From contig CASDQF010000047.1 of the NCBI GenBank assembly GCA_949282845.1, positions 1 to 40,024 of the forward strand: a stretch of DNA of 40,024 bases. The letters are read 5' to 3'. The stretch is from an uncultured Alphaproteobacteria bacterium. Lineage in GTDB: Bacteria; Pseudomonadota; Alphaproteobacteria; CAAHEQ01; UBA3637. The notes beneath the pieces are model-generated. The model was not told where the DNA came from. It was given only the letters and a program-made list of their open reading frames with translations, and ran no database searches. The translations under genes and the position numbers were made by a program. Positions 6,868-16,620 of the stretch are shown here, in pieces; the stretch's first letter is position 1; every line of letters begins with the position of its first letter.

Positions 6868-9128
6868 TAAAAAAGCTGTGGTTTCTGTTTTATTTTTTGT
6901 TTATCAGCTTGGCTGTTCAAGCTGATATGACGGTTCGAACGATTCAAGTAACCGGTAATCAGCGGTTGGAGCCTTTTACGGTTTTGTCTTATTTGCCTTT
7001 TGAAAAGGGAGATACTATTACTTCAGAAGATTTAAATGCAGCTTTAAAAGATCTTTATAAAACCGGTTTTTTCGACGATGTCAAAATAGATGAAAATGGA
7101 GATACATTAACTATTCATGTTAAAGAAAGGCCTATTATCAGTTATATTGGATTTGAAGGAAACGATAAAATAGATGAAGATGTTTTAGCCGGCGAAATTC
7201 AAATAAAGGTAAGAGATGTTTATACGCCAACAAAGGTCAGAGGAGATGTAGCTCGATTAGAAACGATTTATAGGCGCATGGGTCTTTTTTCAGCTAAGAT
7301 TACATCTGAGGTTGAGCAAAAAGATAAAAATCGTGTTGAAGTTATTTTTAAGATAGATGAAGGTCCTAAAAATTATATTCAGGATATTTATTTTAAAGGG
7401 AATAAGCATTTTTCCTCTTCTGATTTACAAGAAGTTCTAATGAGTAAAGAAAAGCGGTGGTATCGTTTTTTATCAAGTACGGACACATATGATCCTGATC
7501 GTTTAAATTATGATAAGGAGCTTTTGCGTCGTTTTTATTTGCGTAAAGGATATGTTGATTTTGATATTAAAGATATGGTTGTTAAGAAAGATGAAAAGAC
7601 GGGAAACTTTATTATTACATTTGATTTAAATGAGGGGGAACGCTATCGTTTTGGAACTGCCTCCATTAAAGTGACTTTGCCGGATGTAGATATGAAAAAG
7701 TTGCAAAAGCAAATTGCTTTTAAAGCGGGTGCTTTTTATAATGCTGATTTAATTGAAGAGACAATTCAGAATATAACGGATGAACTAGGCCGTCTTGGTT
7801 ATGCGTTTGTGGAAGTTTTGCCGGAGTTTGAAAAGAATAATAAACAGCATATTGTTTCAGTTGTTTTCCGGATTAAAGAAGGGGCTCGTGTTTTTATCAA
7901 CAGGATTGATATTAAAGGCAACAGTCGTACTTTAGATAAGGTGATACGTCGAGAATTCCGTTTAAATGAAGGAGATCCATTTAATACAGATAAGATAAGA
8001 CGTTCTCGTCAACGGATAGAAAATTTAGGGTATTTTGATAAGGTTGATTTAAAAACTATTCCAGTTTCGAATGCTCCCGATAAGACGGACGTTGCCGTAA
8101 CGGTTTCAGAAAAATCAACAGGTGCTTTTAATGTGGGTGTTGGTTGGTCAACTTATGATGGCTTATTGTTTGAAGTTGGTGTTCAGGAACGTAACTTTTT
8201 GGGAACAGGGAATATTGTAGGAATTGTTGCGTCAACATCGGGTCGAGAAACACAAGTTGATTTGAGTTACACAGATCCCTATTTTATGGACATGCCGTTA
8301 TCTGCGGGTGTAGATGTTTTCCACTTTACTCGAGATTATACGGATGATAGTTCTTATAAATGGAAGACAACTGGTGCGGCAGTTCGTTTTGGTTGGGATT
8401 ATACAGAACGTTTTCGTCAGACAGTAAAGTATACTTTACAATCAGACGATGTGACGGACATTGAACCAGATGCCTCTATTTATATTAAAGAGCAGGAAGG
8501 TAAAAGCTCGTTATCTATGATCGGGGAAGTTATGAGCTATGATACACGAGATAGTGTGTATAATCCGACAGAGGGCTTTTATACTTCTCTTGGATTTGAT
8601 TTTGCCGGTTTGGGTGGAGATAATAAATTTGTTCGGGTCAATTGGAATGCCATGCAGTATTTTGAGTTGACGGAAAGATGGGTTTTATCAGTGAGCGGAA
8701 CAGCAGGTTATATTGTCGGCATTGCAGGGGAAGATGTTCGAATTAATAATCGCTATTATTTGGGTGGTTCTACTCTTCGCGGTTTTGAAATCGGTGGCGT
8801 TGGTGCCAGAGATAAGGCAACGGGAGATAGTTTGGGTGGCGATTGGCGTTTAACGGCTTCGACCCAGTTGATGTTCCCTTTAGGGTTGCCGTCTGAGTTT
8901 GGTATTCGAGGAAAGTTATTTGTCGATGCCGGTATGATCGGTAAACCGGATGGTCATTATGATTGGAATCAAGTTGATTACTCGAGTAAGCCTCGTGTAT
9001 CCATCGGAACAGGTCTTTTATGGCAATCTCCGATGGGACCGATTAACATTGATTTGGGTTTCCCAATTGTAAAAGAAAAATATGATGAAAAAGAAGTTTT
9101 CCGTTTGAATTTCGGAACAGGTTTCTAA
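6864..9128 (+). CDS. bamA: Outer membrane protein assembly factor BamA
   Basis: BamA is the central subunit of the machine that inserts beta-barrel proteins into the outer membrane. The 754-residue precursor has a signal peptide ending near AVQA (about residue 20), an N-terminal periplasmic region consistent with five POTRA repeats (roughly residues 22-420), and a C-terminal 16-strand barrel of the surface antigen D15 type. The conserved loop motif LRGF is present in STLRGFEIGGVG, and the chain ends in RLNFGTGF with a terminal phenylalanine as expected for a barrel. It overlaps rseP by four bases. No skp/ompH gene follows before lpxD. Confidence 0.96.
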   Translation: MIKKLWFLFYFLFISLAVQADMTVRTIQVTGNQRLEPFTVLSYLPFEKGDTITSEDLNAALKDLYKTGFFDDVKIDENGDTLTIHVKERPIISYIGFEGNDKIDEDVLAGEIQIKVRDVYTPTKVRGDVARLETIYRRMGLFSAKITSEVEQKDKNRVEVIFKIDEGPKNYIQDIYFKGNKHFSSSDLQEVLMSKEKRWYRFLSSTDTYDPDRLNYDKELLRRFYLRKGYVDFDIKDMVVKKDEKTGNFIITFDLNEGERYRFGTASIKVTLPDVDMKKLQKQIAFKAGAFYNADLIEETIQNITDELGRLGYAFVEVLPEFEKNNKQHIVSVVFRIKEGARVFINRIDIKGNSRTLDKVIRREFRLNEGDPFNTDKIRRSRQRIENLGYFDKVDLKTIPVSNAPDKTDVAVTVSEKSTGAFNVGVGWSTYDGLLFEVGVQERNFLGTGNIVGIVASTSGRETQVDLSYTDPYFMDMPLSAGVDVFHFTRDYTDDSSYKWKTTGAAVRFGWDYTERFRQTVKYTLQSDDVTDIEPDASIYIKEQEGKSSLSMIGEVMSYDTRDSVYNPTEGFYTSLGFDFAGLGGDNKFVRVNWNAMQYFELTERWVLSVSGTAGYIVGIAGEDVRINNRYYLGGSTLRGFEIGGVGARDKATGDSLGGDWRLTASTQLMFPLGLPSEFGIRGKLFVDAGMIGKPDGHYDWNQVDYSSKPRVSIGTGLLWQSPMGPINIDLGFPIVKEKYDEKEVFRLNFGTGF

Positions 9129-9174
9129 TAAAGACAACTAAAAGGCGTTGGAGCTAAAAAATAGAGGAGAGAAA

Positions 9175-10209
9175 ATGGCGGATTCAAGATTTTTTAAAAA
9201 GGAAGGTCCTTTCACGTTAGCAGAGCTCGCACAAAAATGTGAGTGTGAGTTAGGTCCATATGCTCAACCAGATTTGGTTCTGGAAGATGTAAAAGGTTTA
9301 GAAGAAGCAGGACCAAAAGATCTAACATGGGCTTTTATCGCTTCCGTTCGTGACAGTTTGAAGAAATCTTCTGCTGGCGCTTGTATCACTTCCGAGAAGT
9401 TTGTAGAATATGTTCCAGAAGGGATGGCTGTTCTTTTGTCAAAAGATCCTCATCGTTCTTACGGATTGGCAGCGCAGATGTTTTATCCGGAAAGAGTAGA
9501 AAGTTTTATTTCTCCAGAGGCCCATATTGATGAAACAGCTGTTCTCGGTGAAGGCTGTCGTGTAGAAGCGGGAGCATTCATCGGACCGCATGTTGAACTC
9601 GGGAAAGGCTGTCGTGTTGACGCTAATGCAGTCATCAGCTCTGGTGTTAAAATGGGCGATGGATGTATTGTTGGAGCAAATGCTTCGGTGAGCCATTGTT
9701 TAGCTGGAAATAAAGTTTATATTTATCCCGGCGCTCGGATTGGTCAAGACGGTTTTGGGTTTGCTATGTCGGTTAAAGGACCTGTGAAAGTACCTCAGTT
9801 AGGACGTGTTGTTATTGGTGATGATGTAGAAATTGGTGCTAATACAACGGTTGATCGCGGTGCGATGGGAGATACGGAAATAGGTTCTGGAACACGCATT
9901 GATAATTTGGTTCAGATTGCGCACAATGTAAAATTGGGTCGCTGTTGTGTTATGGTTTCACAAGTAGGCATCGCCGGTAGTTGTGAGTTTGGTGATTTTG
10001 TTGTTGCAGCAGGGCAGGCTGGTTTTGCCGGGCATTTAAAAGTTGGGACAGGTGCTCAGATAGGTGCTCAATCAGGTATTATGAAGGATATCCCCGCAGG
10101 AACAATCGTTATGGGAAGTCCGGCAGTACCTCATTTAGAATGGATGCGTATGAATGTATTATTGCAAAAGTTAGTTAAAGAGACAAAAAAAGGAAATAAA
10201 GATGTCTGA
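9175..10209 (+). CDS. lpxD: UDP-3-O-acylglucosamine N-acyltransferase
   Basis: LpxD adds the second, N-linked acyl chain in lipid A synthesis. The 344-residue protein has an N-terminal uridine-binding region followed by left-handed beta-helix hexapeptide repeats (about residues 100-300), for example [20 protein letters not shown]. The catalytic histidine is seen in [17 protein letters not shown] at 9148 in the same frame would add nine residues, but the ATG at 9175 follows GAGGAG at 9164-9169 and gives a typical N-terminus. The end overlaps fabZ by eight bases. Confidence 0.95.
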   Translation: MADSRFFKKEGPFTLAELAQKCECELGPYAQPDLVLEDVKGLEEAGPKDLTWAFIASVRDSLKKSSAGACITSEKFVEYVPEGMAVLLSKDPHRSYGLAAQMFYPERVESFISPEAHIDETAVLGEGCRVEAGAFIGPHVELGKGCRVDANAVISSGVKMGDGCIVGANASVSHCLAGNKVYIYPGARIGQDGFGFAMSVKGPVKVPQLGRVVIGDDVEIGANTTVDRGAMGDTEIGSGTRIDNLVQIAHNVKLGRCCVMVSQVGIAGSCEFGDFVVAAGQAGFAGHLKVGTGAQIGAQSGIMKDIPAGTIVMGSPAVPHLEWMRMNVLLQKLVKETKKGNKDV

Positions 10210-10672
10210 AGAACAAAAAGAAATGATTAAAGAAATCAATATTTATGAAATTATGAAAATGATTCCCCATCGGTATCCATTTTTATTAGTGGATAAAGTT
10301 GTGGATGTTATTCCGGGGCAATCAGGTGTTGGTATAAAAAATGTGACGATGAATGAACCTTTTTTTCAGGGGCATTTTCCTGAAAAGCCCGTTATGCCGG
10401 GTGTTTTGCAAATTGAAGCTATGGCTCAGACTTCGGGGATTATTGTTGTTTCCGAATTGCCAGAAGAAGAAAGAGGAAATATTGGTGTATTGTTTATGAC
10501 AATTGACAATGTTAAATTTCGGAAGCCTGTTATTCCTGGAGATCGTTTAGAGTTTCATGTAAAGAAAGAGCGAGCTGTTCGAAATGTCTTTAAGTTCAGT
10601 GGCGAAGCCTATGTTGACGGTGTGTTGGTTTCTGAAGCCGTTTTCAGTGCCATGATTATGAAAAATAACTAA
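10202..10672 (+). CDS. fabZ: 3-hydroxyacyl-ACP dehydratase FabZ
   Basis: FabZ dehydrates beta-hydroxyacyl-ACP in fatty acid elongation and competes with LpxA and LpxD for hydroxyacyl-ACP, which explains its usual place among lpx genes. The 156-residue hot-dog-fold protein has [14 protein letters not shown], the active-site histidine in [12 protein letters not shown] and the glutamate in [10 protein letters not shown]. The N-terminus carries about ten more residues than many homologues; the ATG at 10230 within the gene could be an alternative start. It overlaps lpxD and is followed by lpxA after 11 bases. Confidence 0.95.
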   Translation: MSEEQKEMIKEINIYEIMKMIPHRYPFLLVDKVVDVIPGQSGVGIKNVTMNEPFFQGHFPEKPVMPGVLQIEAMAQTSGIIVVSELPEEERGNIGVLFMTIDNVKFRKPVIPGDRLEFHVKKERAVRNVFKFSGEAYVDGVLVSEAVFSAMIMKNN

Positions 10673-10683
10673 AGGAGAAGTAA

Positions 10684-11487
10684 ATGACCCATATCCATCC
10701 TACAGCGATTGTTGATGCGAAAGCATGCATAGCCGACGATGTAGAAATCGGACCTTATTGTACAGTTGGCCCGAATGTAAAAATTGGCAAAGGAACACGG
10801 CTTATTTCTCATGCGGTGGTGACAGGATACACAGAAATGGGAGAAAACAATACGGTTTATCCTTTTGCTGCGATTGGAACTTTAGCTCAACATGCACGTA
10901 GTAATGCTCCGGATGCGAAGCTGATTATTGGCAATGGGAATACTTTTAGAGAACATGTGACAGCTCATGTTGGCTCGGATGTTGATCAAAAAATTACGAT
11001 TATTGGTAATCATAATTTATTTTTAGTTGCTTCGCATATTGCACATGACTGTGTCTTAGGAGATAATATTATTATGAGTAATAATGCAACTTTGGCAGGA
11101 CATGTTCATGTTGAAGATAGAGCTATTATTGGTGGGCTATCAGCTGTTTTACAATTCGTTCGTATCGGTAAAGGGGCAATGATTGGTGGTATGTGTGGAA
11201 TAGCTCAAGACGTTATTCCTTATGGGATTGTGATGGGTGGCGTTCGTTCTGGTTTGGATGGATTAAATTTGGTTGGTTTGCGTCGTTCCGGTGTTGAAGC
11301 TAAGTTAATTTTTAATTTGCAAAAAGCTTATCAAGATTTATTCTTTAATAAAGAAAAAAGCTTTACAGAACGAGTGGAAGAGTTAGAAAATAATCCTGAA
11401 TATAAAGATAATCCGTTAGTTCAAGATGTTTTAACTTTTGTGAAAAATCCATCCAAATATAGCATCTTACAACCAGCGCAAGGTTAA
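10684..11487 (+). CDS. lpxA: UDP-N-acetylglucosamine O-acyltransferase
   Basis: LpxA catalyses the first step of lipid A synthesis, transfer of a 3-hydroxyacyl chain to UDP-GlcNAc. The 267-residue length is normal. The first two-thirds are hexapeptide repeats (HPTAIVDAKACIADDVEIGP onward), and the catalytic histidine lies in SHIAHDCVLGDN. The C-terminal helical domain contains the family-typical GLNLVGLRRSGV. AGGAGAAG precedes the ATG. It is part of the lpxD-fabZ-lpxA-lpxI-lpxB run. Confidence 0.96.
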   Translation: MTHIHPTAIVDAKACIADDVEIGPYCTVGPNVKIGKGTRLISHAVVTGYTEMGENNTVYPFAAIGTLAQHARSNAPDAKLIIGNGNTFREHVTAHVGSDVDQKITIIGNHNLFLVASHIAHDCVLGDNIIMSNNATLAGHVHVEDRAIIGGLSAVLQFVRIGKGAMIGGMCGIAQDVIPYGIVMGGVRSGLDGLNLVGLRRSGVEAKLIFNLQKAYQDLFFNKEKSFTERVEELENNPEYKDNPLVQDVLTFVKNPSKYSILQPAQG

Positions 11488-11496
11488 AAGGAAAAC

Positions 11497-12330
11497 ATGA
11501 GAAAGGTTGGTATTGTCGCCGGAGGAGGAAAGCTTCCGTTAATGGTTATCGAAGCCTGTCAAAAGCAAGGCCGTCTTTTTCATGTTTTTGCTCTTAAAGG
11601 TCAAGCACGACCTGAAGATTATTCAAATAAATTACCAATCAGTTGGATAAGATTAGGTGATGTTGGAAAAGGTTTTTCAATTGCTAAACAAGAACAATGT
11701 CAAGATATTTTGTTGATTGGTTCTGTACGTCGTCCAAGCTTTTCAGAGATACGCCCTGATTGGAAAGGAGTTAAATTTTTGGCCAAAGCAGGGATAAAGT
11801 CTTTGGGAGATGATGGGTTGCTACGTGCAGTGATTGCAGAAATAGAAAAAGAGGGCTTTCATGTGATTGGGGCAGATAGTATTCTTTCTGACTGTTTGGC
11901 GCCTTTAGGTATTTATGGTCGTATCAAACCAGATAAAGAAGCAAAGAAAGATATTGCGCGCGGATTTGAGGTTGCTAAAGCTTTGGGTCATGTAGATGTT
12001 GGTCAATCAGTTATTGTTGCAGATGGGATTGTTTTGGCTGTGGAAGCAATAGAAGGAACAGATGCGTTAATTGCACGTTCCAAAGATTTACATCGCTCGG
12101 GGACGCAAGGTGTTTTGGTAAAAGTTAAAAAACCAAAGCAGGAAAGACGAGCCGATTTACCGACAATAGGGACACAGACAATCGAAAATGCAGCAGCGGC
12201 AGGCTTAAAAGGAATCGCTATTGAAGAAGGCAGCACATTTGTTGTTGATATGAAATCCGTTATAGAATTAGCAAATAGACTCGGTTTGTTTGTGGTGGGA
12301 GTGAATGCATCATGTCTGCAAGAAAAATAA
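11497..12330 (+). CDS. lpxI: UDP-2,3-diacylglucosamine pyrophosphatase LpxI
   Basis: LpxI hydrolyses UDP-2,3-diacylglucosamine to lipid X. It replaces LpxH in alphaproteobacteria and is unrelated to it. The 277-residue protein opens with VGIVAGGGKLPL, has the LIGSVRRPSF segment of the N-terminal domain, and the C-terminal DUF1009 region with KPKQERRADLPTIGTQT and GLKGIAIEEG. Its place between lpxA and lpxB is diagnostic. The last 19 bases overlap lpxB. Confidence 0.94.
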   Translation: MRKVGIVAGGGKLPLMVIEACQKQGRLFHVFALKGQARPEDYSNKLPISWIRLGDVGKGFSIAKQEQCQDILLIGSVRRPSFSEIRPDWKGVKFLAKAGIKSLGDDGLLRAVIAEIEKEGFHVIGADSILSDCLAPLGIYGRIKPDKEAKKDIARGFEVAKALGHVDVGQSVIVADGIVLAVEAIEGTDALIARSKDLHRSGTQGVLVKVKKPKQERRADLPTIGTQTIENAAAAGLKGIAIEEGSTFVVDMKSVIELANRLGLFVVGVNASCLQEK

Positions 12331-13481
12331 AAGTTTTTTTAGCAGCAGGTGAGCCGTCCGGAGATTTATTGGCCGCTCGTTTAATGAGAGCTTTAAAAGC
12401 ACAGACGAATGGGCTTGTCGAATTTGTTGGCGTTGGCGGTGAAGCGATGAGAAAAGAAGGAATGTCTTCTTTATTTCCTATTTCTGAGCTGTCTGTTATG
12501 GGCTTTTGGGAGGTTGTACCAAGTATTCCTCGTATATTGCGTCGCATTTGTGAAACAGTTGATGCGATCGAGCGAGAAAAGCCAGATATCGTTGTGACAG
12601 TAGATAGTTGGAGTTTTTCAAAGCAAGTTCATTTACGGATTCAAAAAAAGAAGTTACAAATCCCCCATATTCATTATGTTGCGCCTCAAGTATGGGCTTG
12701 GAAAGAAAAACGAGCAAGGCAGATTAAAAAGTGGGTTGATTATTTATTGTTGCTTTTACCGTTTGAAGAAAAATATTTTGCGCCATATGGAATGTCAATG
12801 ACTTATGTCGGACATCCGGTTATTGAAGGGGGCGCTGATCAAGGAAATGCAAAGCGATTTTTAGAGGCACATGATTTAAGCTCAAGTGATTTGATTTTGA
12901 CGGTTCTTCCGGGAAGTCGTAAAACAGAAATAAAATATTTGCTTCCAGTTTTTCGAGAGGTCATTGTTCGACTTATTCAAAAATATCCTCATTTACAAGT
13001 TGTTATTCCGACGGTTGAGACAGTCAAAAAACAAGTTAAAGCCGCGACAATGAGTTGGCCGGTTAAGCCTTTAATCGTGACCGGAGAGCAAGAGCGTTAT
13101 GACGCTTTTGCAGCTTCTCGTGTTGCTTTATCGGCCTCTGGGACGGTCAGTTTGGAGTTATCTATGGCAAAAGTTCCCCATTTGATTGCTTATAAGGTTA
13201 GTCCTATAACAGCTTGGTTGGTCCGTCGTTTGATTAAAATTAAATATGTTAATCTTATCAATATTCTAGCAGATGAAAAAATAATTCCTGAACTTTTGCA
13301 AGAAGATTGCAATCCGGATCAAATTATGCTTGAATTAGAAAAGTTAATGACAGAAGAAGGCTGTATTCAACAGAAAAAAGCTTTTGCTGTTTTAAAGAAA
13401 TTAGGTGCTGGCGAAAAGCAAACTCCCAGCGAAAAAGCCAGTGAAGTTATAAGGAAGTTGATTACCGATAATGAGCACTAA
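12312..13481 (+). CDS. lpxB: Lipid-A-disaccharide synthase
   Basis: LpxB (glycosyltransferase family 19) joins lipid X to UDP-diacylglucosamine to give the lipid A disaccharide at the inner membrane. The 389-residue protein has FLAAGEPSGDLLAARLM at the N-terminus, YVAPQVWAWKEKRARQI in the middle, FVGVGGEAM, and the C-terminal ASGTVSLELSMAKVPHLIAY nucleotide-sugar site. It overlaps lpxI by 19 bases and fzlA by 11, so all three are probably translated from one message. Confidence 0.95.
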   Translation: MSARKIKVFLAAGEPSGDLLAARLMRALKAQTNGLVEFVGVGGEAMRKEGMSSLFPISELSVMGFWEVVPSIPRILRRICETVDAIEREKPDIVVTVDSWSFSKQVHLRIQKKKLQIPHIHYVAPQVWAWKEKRARQIKKWVDYLLLLLPFEEKYFAPYGMSMTYVGHPVIEGGADQGNAKRFLEAHDLSSSDLILTVLPGSRKTEIKYLLPVFREVIVRLIQKYPHLQVVIPTVETVKKQVKAATMSWPVKPLIVTGEQERYDAFAASRVALSASGTVSLELSMAKVPHLIAYKVSPITAWLVRRLIKIKYVNLINILADEKIIPELLQEDCNPDQIMLELEKLMTEEGCIQQKKAFAVLKKLGAGEKQTPSEKASEVIRKLITDNEH

Positions 13482-14151
13482 CCGATTGACACTTTATCAT
13501 TATCCTCTTTGTCCTTTTTCACGAAAGGTTCGGATAGCTTTGTTTGAAAAAGGCGTTCCTTATACACTTATTTTAGAAAAACCTTGGGAGCGTCGGATAG
13601 ATTTTTTGAAAATGAATCCGGCGGGTGAAGTTCCAGTTCTTGTGGATGAAGATGGTTCCATTATAGCCTCGCATACAGCGATTGTCGAATATATCAATGA
13701 AACACGTGTCGGGCTGGATTTGTTCGGAGATACACCGTTAATACGAGCAGAAGTGCGTCGATTGGCCTCTTGGTTTGATACGCTTTTTTATCGAGAAGTT
13801 TATGAAACACTTGTTATGGAAAAGTTAGCAGGTCAAATACAGTCCGGGAAAGAACCAAACTCAACATTTATTCGAATCGGTCGGATGAATTTGAAACGAC
13901 ATTTACGATATATTGAGTGGTTAATGGAACGGCGAAATTATTTAGCAGGCAATAAGATTTCTCTGGCTGATTTTTCGGCTGCGGCGCATGTGTCTGTTTT
14001 AGATTATTTGGGAGAGGTTTCTTGGGAAGAATATCCCGAGACAAAAGCGTGGTATGCTCGAATGAAGTCACGTCCTTCATTTCAGTCCTTGCTAAATGAT
14101 AGAATTGCTGGTATGATACCTCCAAATGCGTATTCGGATTTGGATTTTTAA
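13471..14151 (+). CDS. fzlA: FtsZ-binding GST-like division protein FzlA
   Basis: The fold is glutathione S-transferase: thioredoxin-like N-domain with LYHYPLCPFSRKVRIALFEK and NPAGEVPVLVDEDG, then a helical C-domain with AGNKISLADFSAAAHVSVLD. Details match FzlA of Caulobacter, which binds FtsZ filaments and activates septal wall synthesis: the KPWERR segment, TKAWYARMKSRPSFQ, and above all the C-terminal tail PPNAYSDLDF, which in FzlA is needed for signalling to the wall synthases. It is likely a structural division factor rather than a detoxifying enzyme. The start overlaps lpxB by 11 bases, linking division to lipid A genes. Confidence 0.85.
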   Translation: MSTNRLTLYHYPLCPFSRKVRIALFEKGVPYTLILEKPWERRIDFLKMNPAGEVPVLVDEDGSIIASHTAIVEYINETRVGLDLFGDTPLIRAEVRRLASWFDTLFYREVYETLVMEKLAGQIQSGKEPNSTFIRIGRMNLKRHLRYIEWLMERRNYLAGNKISLADFSAAAHVSVLDYLGEVSWEEYPETKAWYARMKSRPSFQSLLNDRIAGMIPPNAYSDLDF

Positions 14152-14168
14152 GAAAGAGAGGCTTTGAT

Positions 14169-14570
14169 ATGAAACAAAAAACATTCTCTTTATTAGGTTT
14201 GGTTGCTTGTTTGTTGGCTGGTTGTTCAAGCGGCGGTCAATCTATTTTTTATTGGCAAAAAGAAGGTGTTGGTCCCACTTGGTTCGCAAAGGACCATAAT
14301 GAGTGTTTAGCTGGTGCAGATTGGTGGCCTTGGAGTATGCCCGCATGGCCTCCCGGAACAAATAAATTACCGGAGCTTCGATTTGATAATAATGCAGATA
14401 ATGGTATTTGGGCAAATTATGTGCCTTATCCCGGAGCTCAGCCGGTTTATGTTAATTCTTTAGCAAATGATGCGACAATGTCTCCGAGCTCTTATCGGAG
14501 GTGTATGGAAAAGAAAGGCTATGTTCAACGTCAACCGATGGTCAAACGTCGCCAAGTTCTGCCTGAATAA
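14169..14570 (+). CDS. Small lipoprotein of unknown function
   Basis: I do not recognise the family. The 133-residue product has a lipoprotein signal peptide with lipobox LLAGC (Cys at residue 19). The mature part is rich in Trp, Pro and Asn (FYWQKEGVGPTWFAKDHNEC, WWPWSMPAWPPG) and contains two further cysteines, in NECLAG and RRCMEKKGY. The latter pattern, a late cysteine followed by MEKKGY, recurs in small outer-membrane lipoproteins of alphaproteobacteria (from memory). RBS AGAGAGG precedes the ATG. It lies 17 bases after fzlA and 11 before a glycosyltransferase. Confidence 0.8.
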   Translation: MKQKTFSLLGLVACLLAGCSSGGQSIFYWQKEGVGPTWFAKDHNECLAGADWWPWSMPAWPPGTNKLPELRFDNNADNGIWANYVPYPGAQPVYVNSLANDATMSPSSYRRCMEKKGYVQRQPMVKRRQVLPE

Positions 14571-14581
14571 GAAAGGATAAC

Positions 14582-15751
14582 ATGACACAGCCTATGAAGA
14601 TTATGCAAATTCTGCCAGCTTTACATGCGGGCGGAGTGGAACGTGGTACAATTGAAATTGCTAAGGCTTTAACACAAAAGGGTATCCCAAATATCGTTGT
14701 TTCTTCGGGCGGACCGATGGCTTATGAGTTAAAACGGATTGGTGTGAAGCATATTACGTTACCGGTTCATTCAAAAAATCCTTTTAAGATATTGATAAAT
14801 GCGCGTAAGTTACGTCAAATTATTCGTGAAGAGGGAATTACTATTGTTCATGCTCGTTCACGTGCACCTGCATGGGTTGCAAAAATAGCTTTAAAAAAAT
14901 GTTCTGGCGTTCATTTTTTAACAACTTTTCATGGTGTGTATAATTTAGGTCCATGGGGAATTAAACGGCCATATAATCGTGTGATGGCTTCCGGAGATTT
15001 AGTCATTTCGATTTCTAATTTTGTGACGCGTCATATTTTAAACACATATCATATTGCCAGTTCTCGAATACGGTTGATTTATAGAGGTGCAGATATCGAG
15101 AAGTTTGATCCTTTGAAAATTTCACAGGAGAGAATAGCAGATTTGGCAGAGCGGTGGCAAGTTCCTCTAGATAAGCCGGTCATTATGCTTCCTGGACGAT
15201 TGACGCGCTGGAAAGGGCATTTAGTTTTATTAGATGCTTTGGCTCAAATGAGAAATAAGAATGTCACTTGTATCTTCGTTGGTTCGGACCAAGGACGAAC
15301 AGACTATCATCAAGAATTAAAAAATCGAATTGAGAAATTAGGTTCTGAAACTTCTGTTATTATTAAAGATCATTGCTCTGAAATGCCTGTTGCATACATG
15401 TTGGCAGATATCGTTGTGTCCGCTTCTACCGATCCGGAGGCTTTCGGACGTGTTATTCCTGAAGCTCAGGCAATGGGTCGTCTTGTTGTCGGAACGGATC
15501 ATGGCGGGGCGACAGAGACGATTCAAAATGGTAAAACGGGTTTTTTAGTTCCTCCTGGTGATTCAGCTTCATTAGCTTCGACACTGGATATGATGTTGGA
15601 GATGAATTTGGGTGAGCGTAAAAAAATGTCGATGGATGCTATGAAATCTGTTCAGGACTATTTTTCTATTGAAAGAATGTGCGAAAAAACAATAGAGGTT
15701 TATAAAGAACTGAGCGCGGAGAAGATAGAATGTCCACAGATACCGAAATAA
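14582..15751 (+). CDS. Glycosyltransferase family 4
   Basis: The 389-residue protein is a GT-B fold, retaining glycosyltransferase. The N-domain begins KIMQILPALHAGGVERGTIE, with the GGVERGT acceptor loop. The C-domain has PGRLTRWKGHLVLLDAL and the nucleotide-sugar motif EAFGRVIPE, the E-x7-E pair of family 4. It has no membrane segment and would work on the cytoplasmic face. Its place after the lipid A genes suggests transfer of a sugar to LPS core or another envelope glycan; the substrate cannot be told from sequence. The end overlaps prmA by 22 bases. Confidence 0.88.
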   Translation: MTQPMKIMQILPALHAGGVERGTIEIAKALTQKGIPNIVVSSGGPMAYELKRIGVKHITLPVHSKNPFKILINARKLRQIIREEGITIVHARSRAPAWVAKIALKKCSGVHFLTTFHGVYNLGPWGIKRPYNRVMASGDLVISISNFVTRHILNTYHIASSRIRLIYRGADIEKFDPLKISQERIADLAERWQVPLDKPVIMLPGRLTRWKGHLVLLDALAQMRNKNVTCIFVGSDQGRTDYHQELKNRIEKLGSETSVIIKDHCSEMPVAYMLADIVVSASTDPEAFGRVIPEAQAMGRLVVGTDHGGATETIQNGKTGFLVPPGDSASLASTLDMMLEMNLGERKKMSMDAMKSVQDYFSIERMCEKTIEVYKELSAEKIECPQIPK

Positions 15752-16620
15752 CGAATTATCAAACAGTTTTCGTCGTTCCCGAATCTGCTGTTTCTTATTT
15801 TGATCGAGCTTTAGATCCGGATGCAGTAGCACTTATGATGGGACTGATAGAAAAAGGACCGGATAAGGGGAAGTGGAAAATCGAGGCTATTTTTGAGGGA
15901 GAACCTGATCGTCAGGCTTTGGGGACACTGATAGCGATTGCAGCCATGAGTGCCGGTATTCCTGAACCTGAGTGGGATTTAATGCCGATTCCAAAGAAAA
16001 ACTGGTTGAAAGAAAATTTAGTGAGTTTTCCTCCGATTAATTTAGGGCGGTATTATATTTATGGGTCTCATATTGAGATGCCTCCTCCATCTGATAAAAT
16101 AGCCCTTCAGATCAATGCGGCGACGGCATTCGGCTCTGGAGAACATGCAACGACGCAGGGTTGTTTGATGGCTTTTGAAGACCTTTTAAAAATGAAACAC
16201 CCTAAGGTGATTTTAGATATGGGATGTGGCTCTGGAATACTATCGATGGCGGCAGCTAAGGCGCTGGACCATCAGGTTCAGATTGATGCTGTGGATATTG
16301 ATCCTGAATCTGTTCGGGTGACACAAGAAAATTGTGTTAAAAATAAGGTTAGTGATTGTATCTGTGTTTGGCAAAGTGAAGGATATGAAAAGGTTGAAAA
16401 GCAATATGATTTAATATTTGCTAATATTTTGGCGCGTCCATTAATAGAAATGGCTTCCGATTTATACCAACATTTAAGACCAGAAGGATATGGAATTTTA
16501 TCTGGTTTTTTAACGCATCAAAAACCATGGGTGATGAAGGCACATGCTAAAGTAGGTTTGAGTTTTGTTAAAGCATACAAAGTCAAAGAGTGGAGTACAT
16601 TGATTGTTAAAAGAGATTAG
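15730..16620 (+). CDS. prmA: Ribosomal protein L11 methyltransferase
   Basis: PrmA trimethylates several amino groups of ribosomal protein L11 with S-adenosylmethionine. The 296-residue protein has an N-terminal substrate-binding domain (to about residue 100) and a class I methyltransferase domain. Motif I is ILDMGCGSGILSMAAAK, preceded by the PrmA-specific AATAFGSGEHATTQGC; the later motif is DLIFANILARPLIEMA. GGAG eight bases before the ATG supports the start, which lies inside the upstream glycosyltransferase gene. The end overlaps the aminopeptidase gene by 17 bases. Confidence 0.93.
   Translation: MSTDTEITNYQTVFVVPESAVSYFDRALDPDAVALMMGLIEKGPDKGKWKIEAIFEGEPDRQALGTLIAIAAMSAGIPEPEWDLMPIPKKNWLKENLVSFPPINLGRYYIYGSHIEMPPPSDKIALQINAATAFGSGEHATTQGCLMAFEDLLKMKHPKVILDMGCGSGILSMAAAKALDHQVQIDAVDIDPESVRVTQENCVKNKVSDCICVWQSEGYEKVEKQYDLIFANILARPLIEMASDLYQHLRPEGYGILSGFLTHQKPWVMKAHAKVGLSFVKAYKVKEWSTLIVKRD

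Noticed and set aside
9148-9174. TTG start for lpxD
   Set aside because: The GAGGAG ribosome binding site points to the ATG at 9175.
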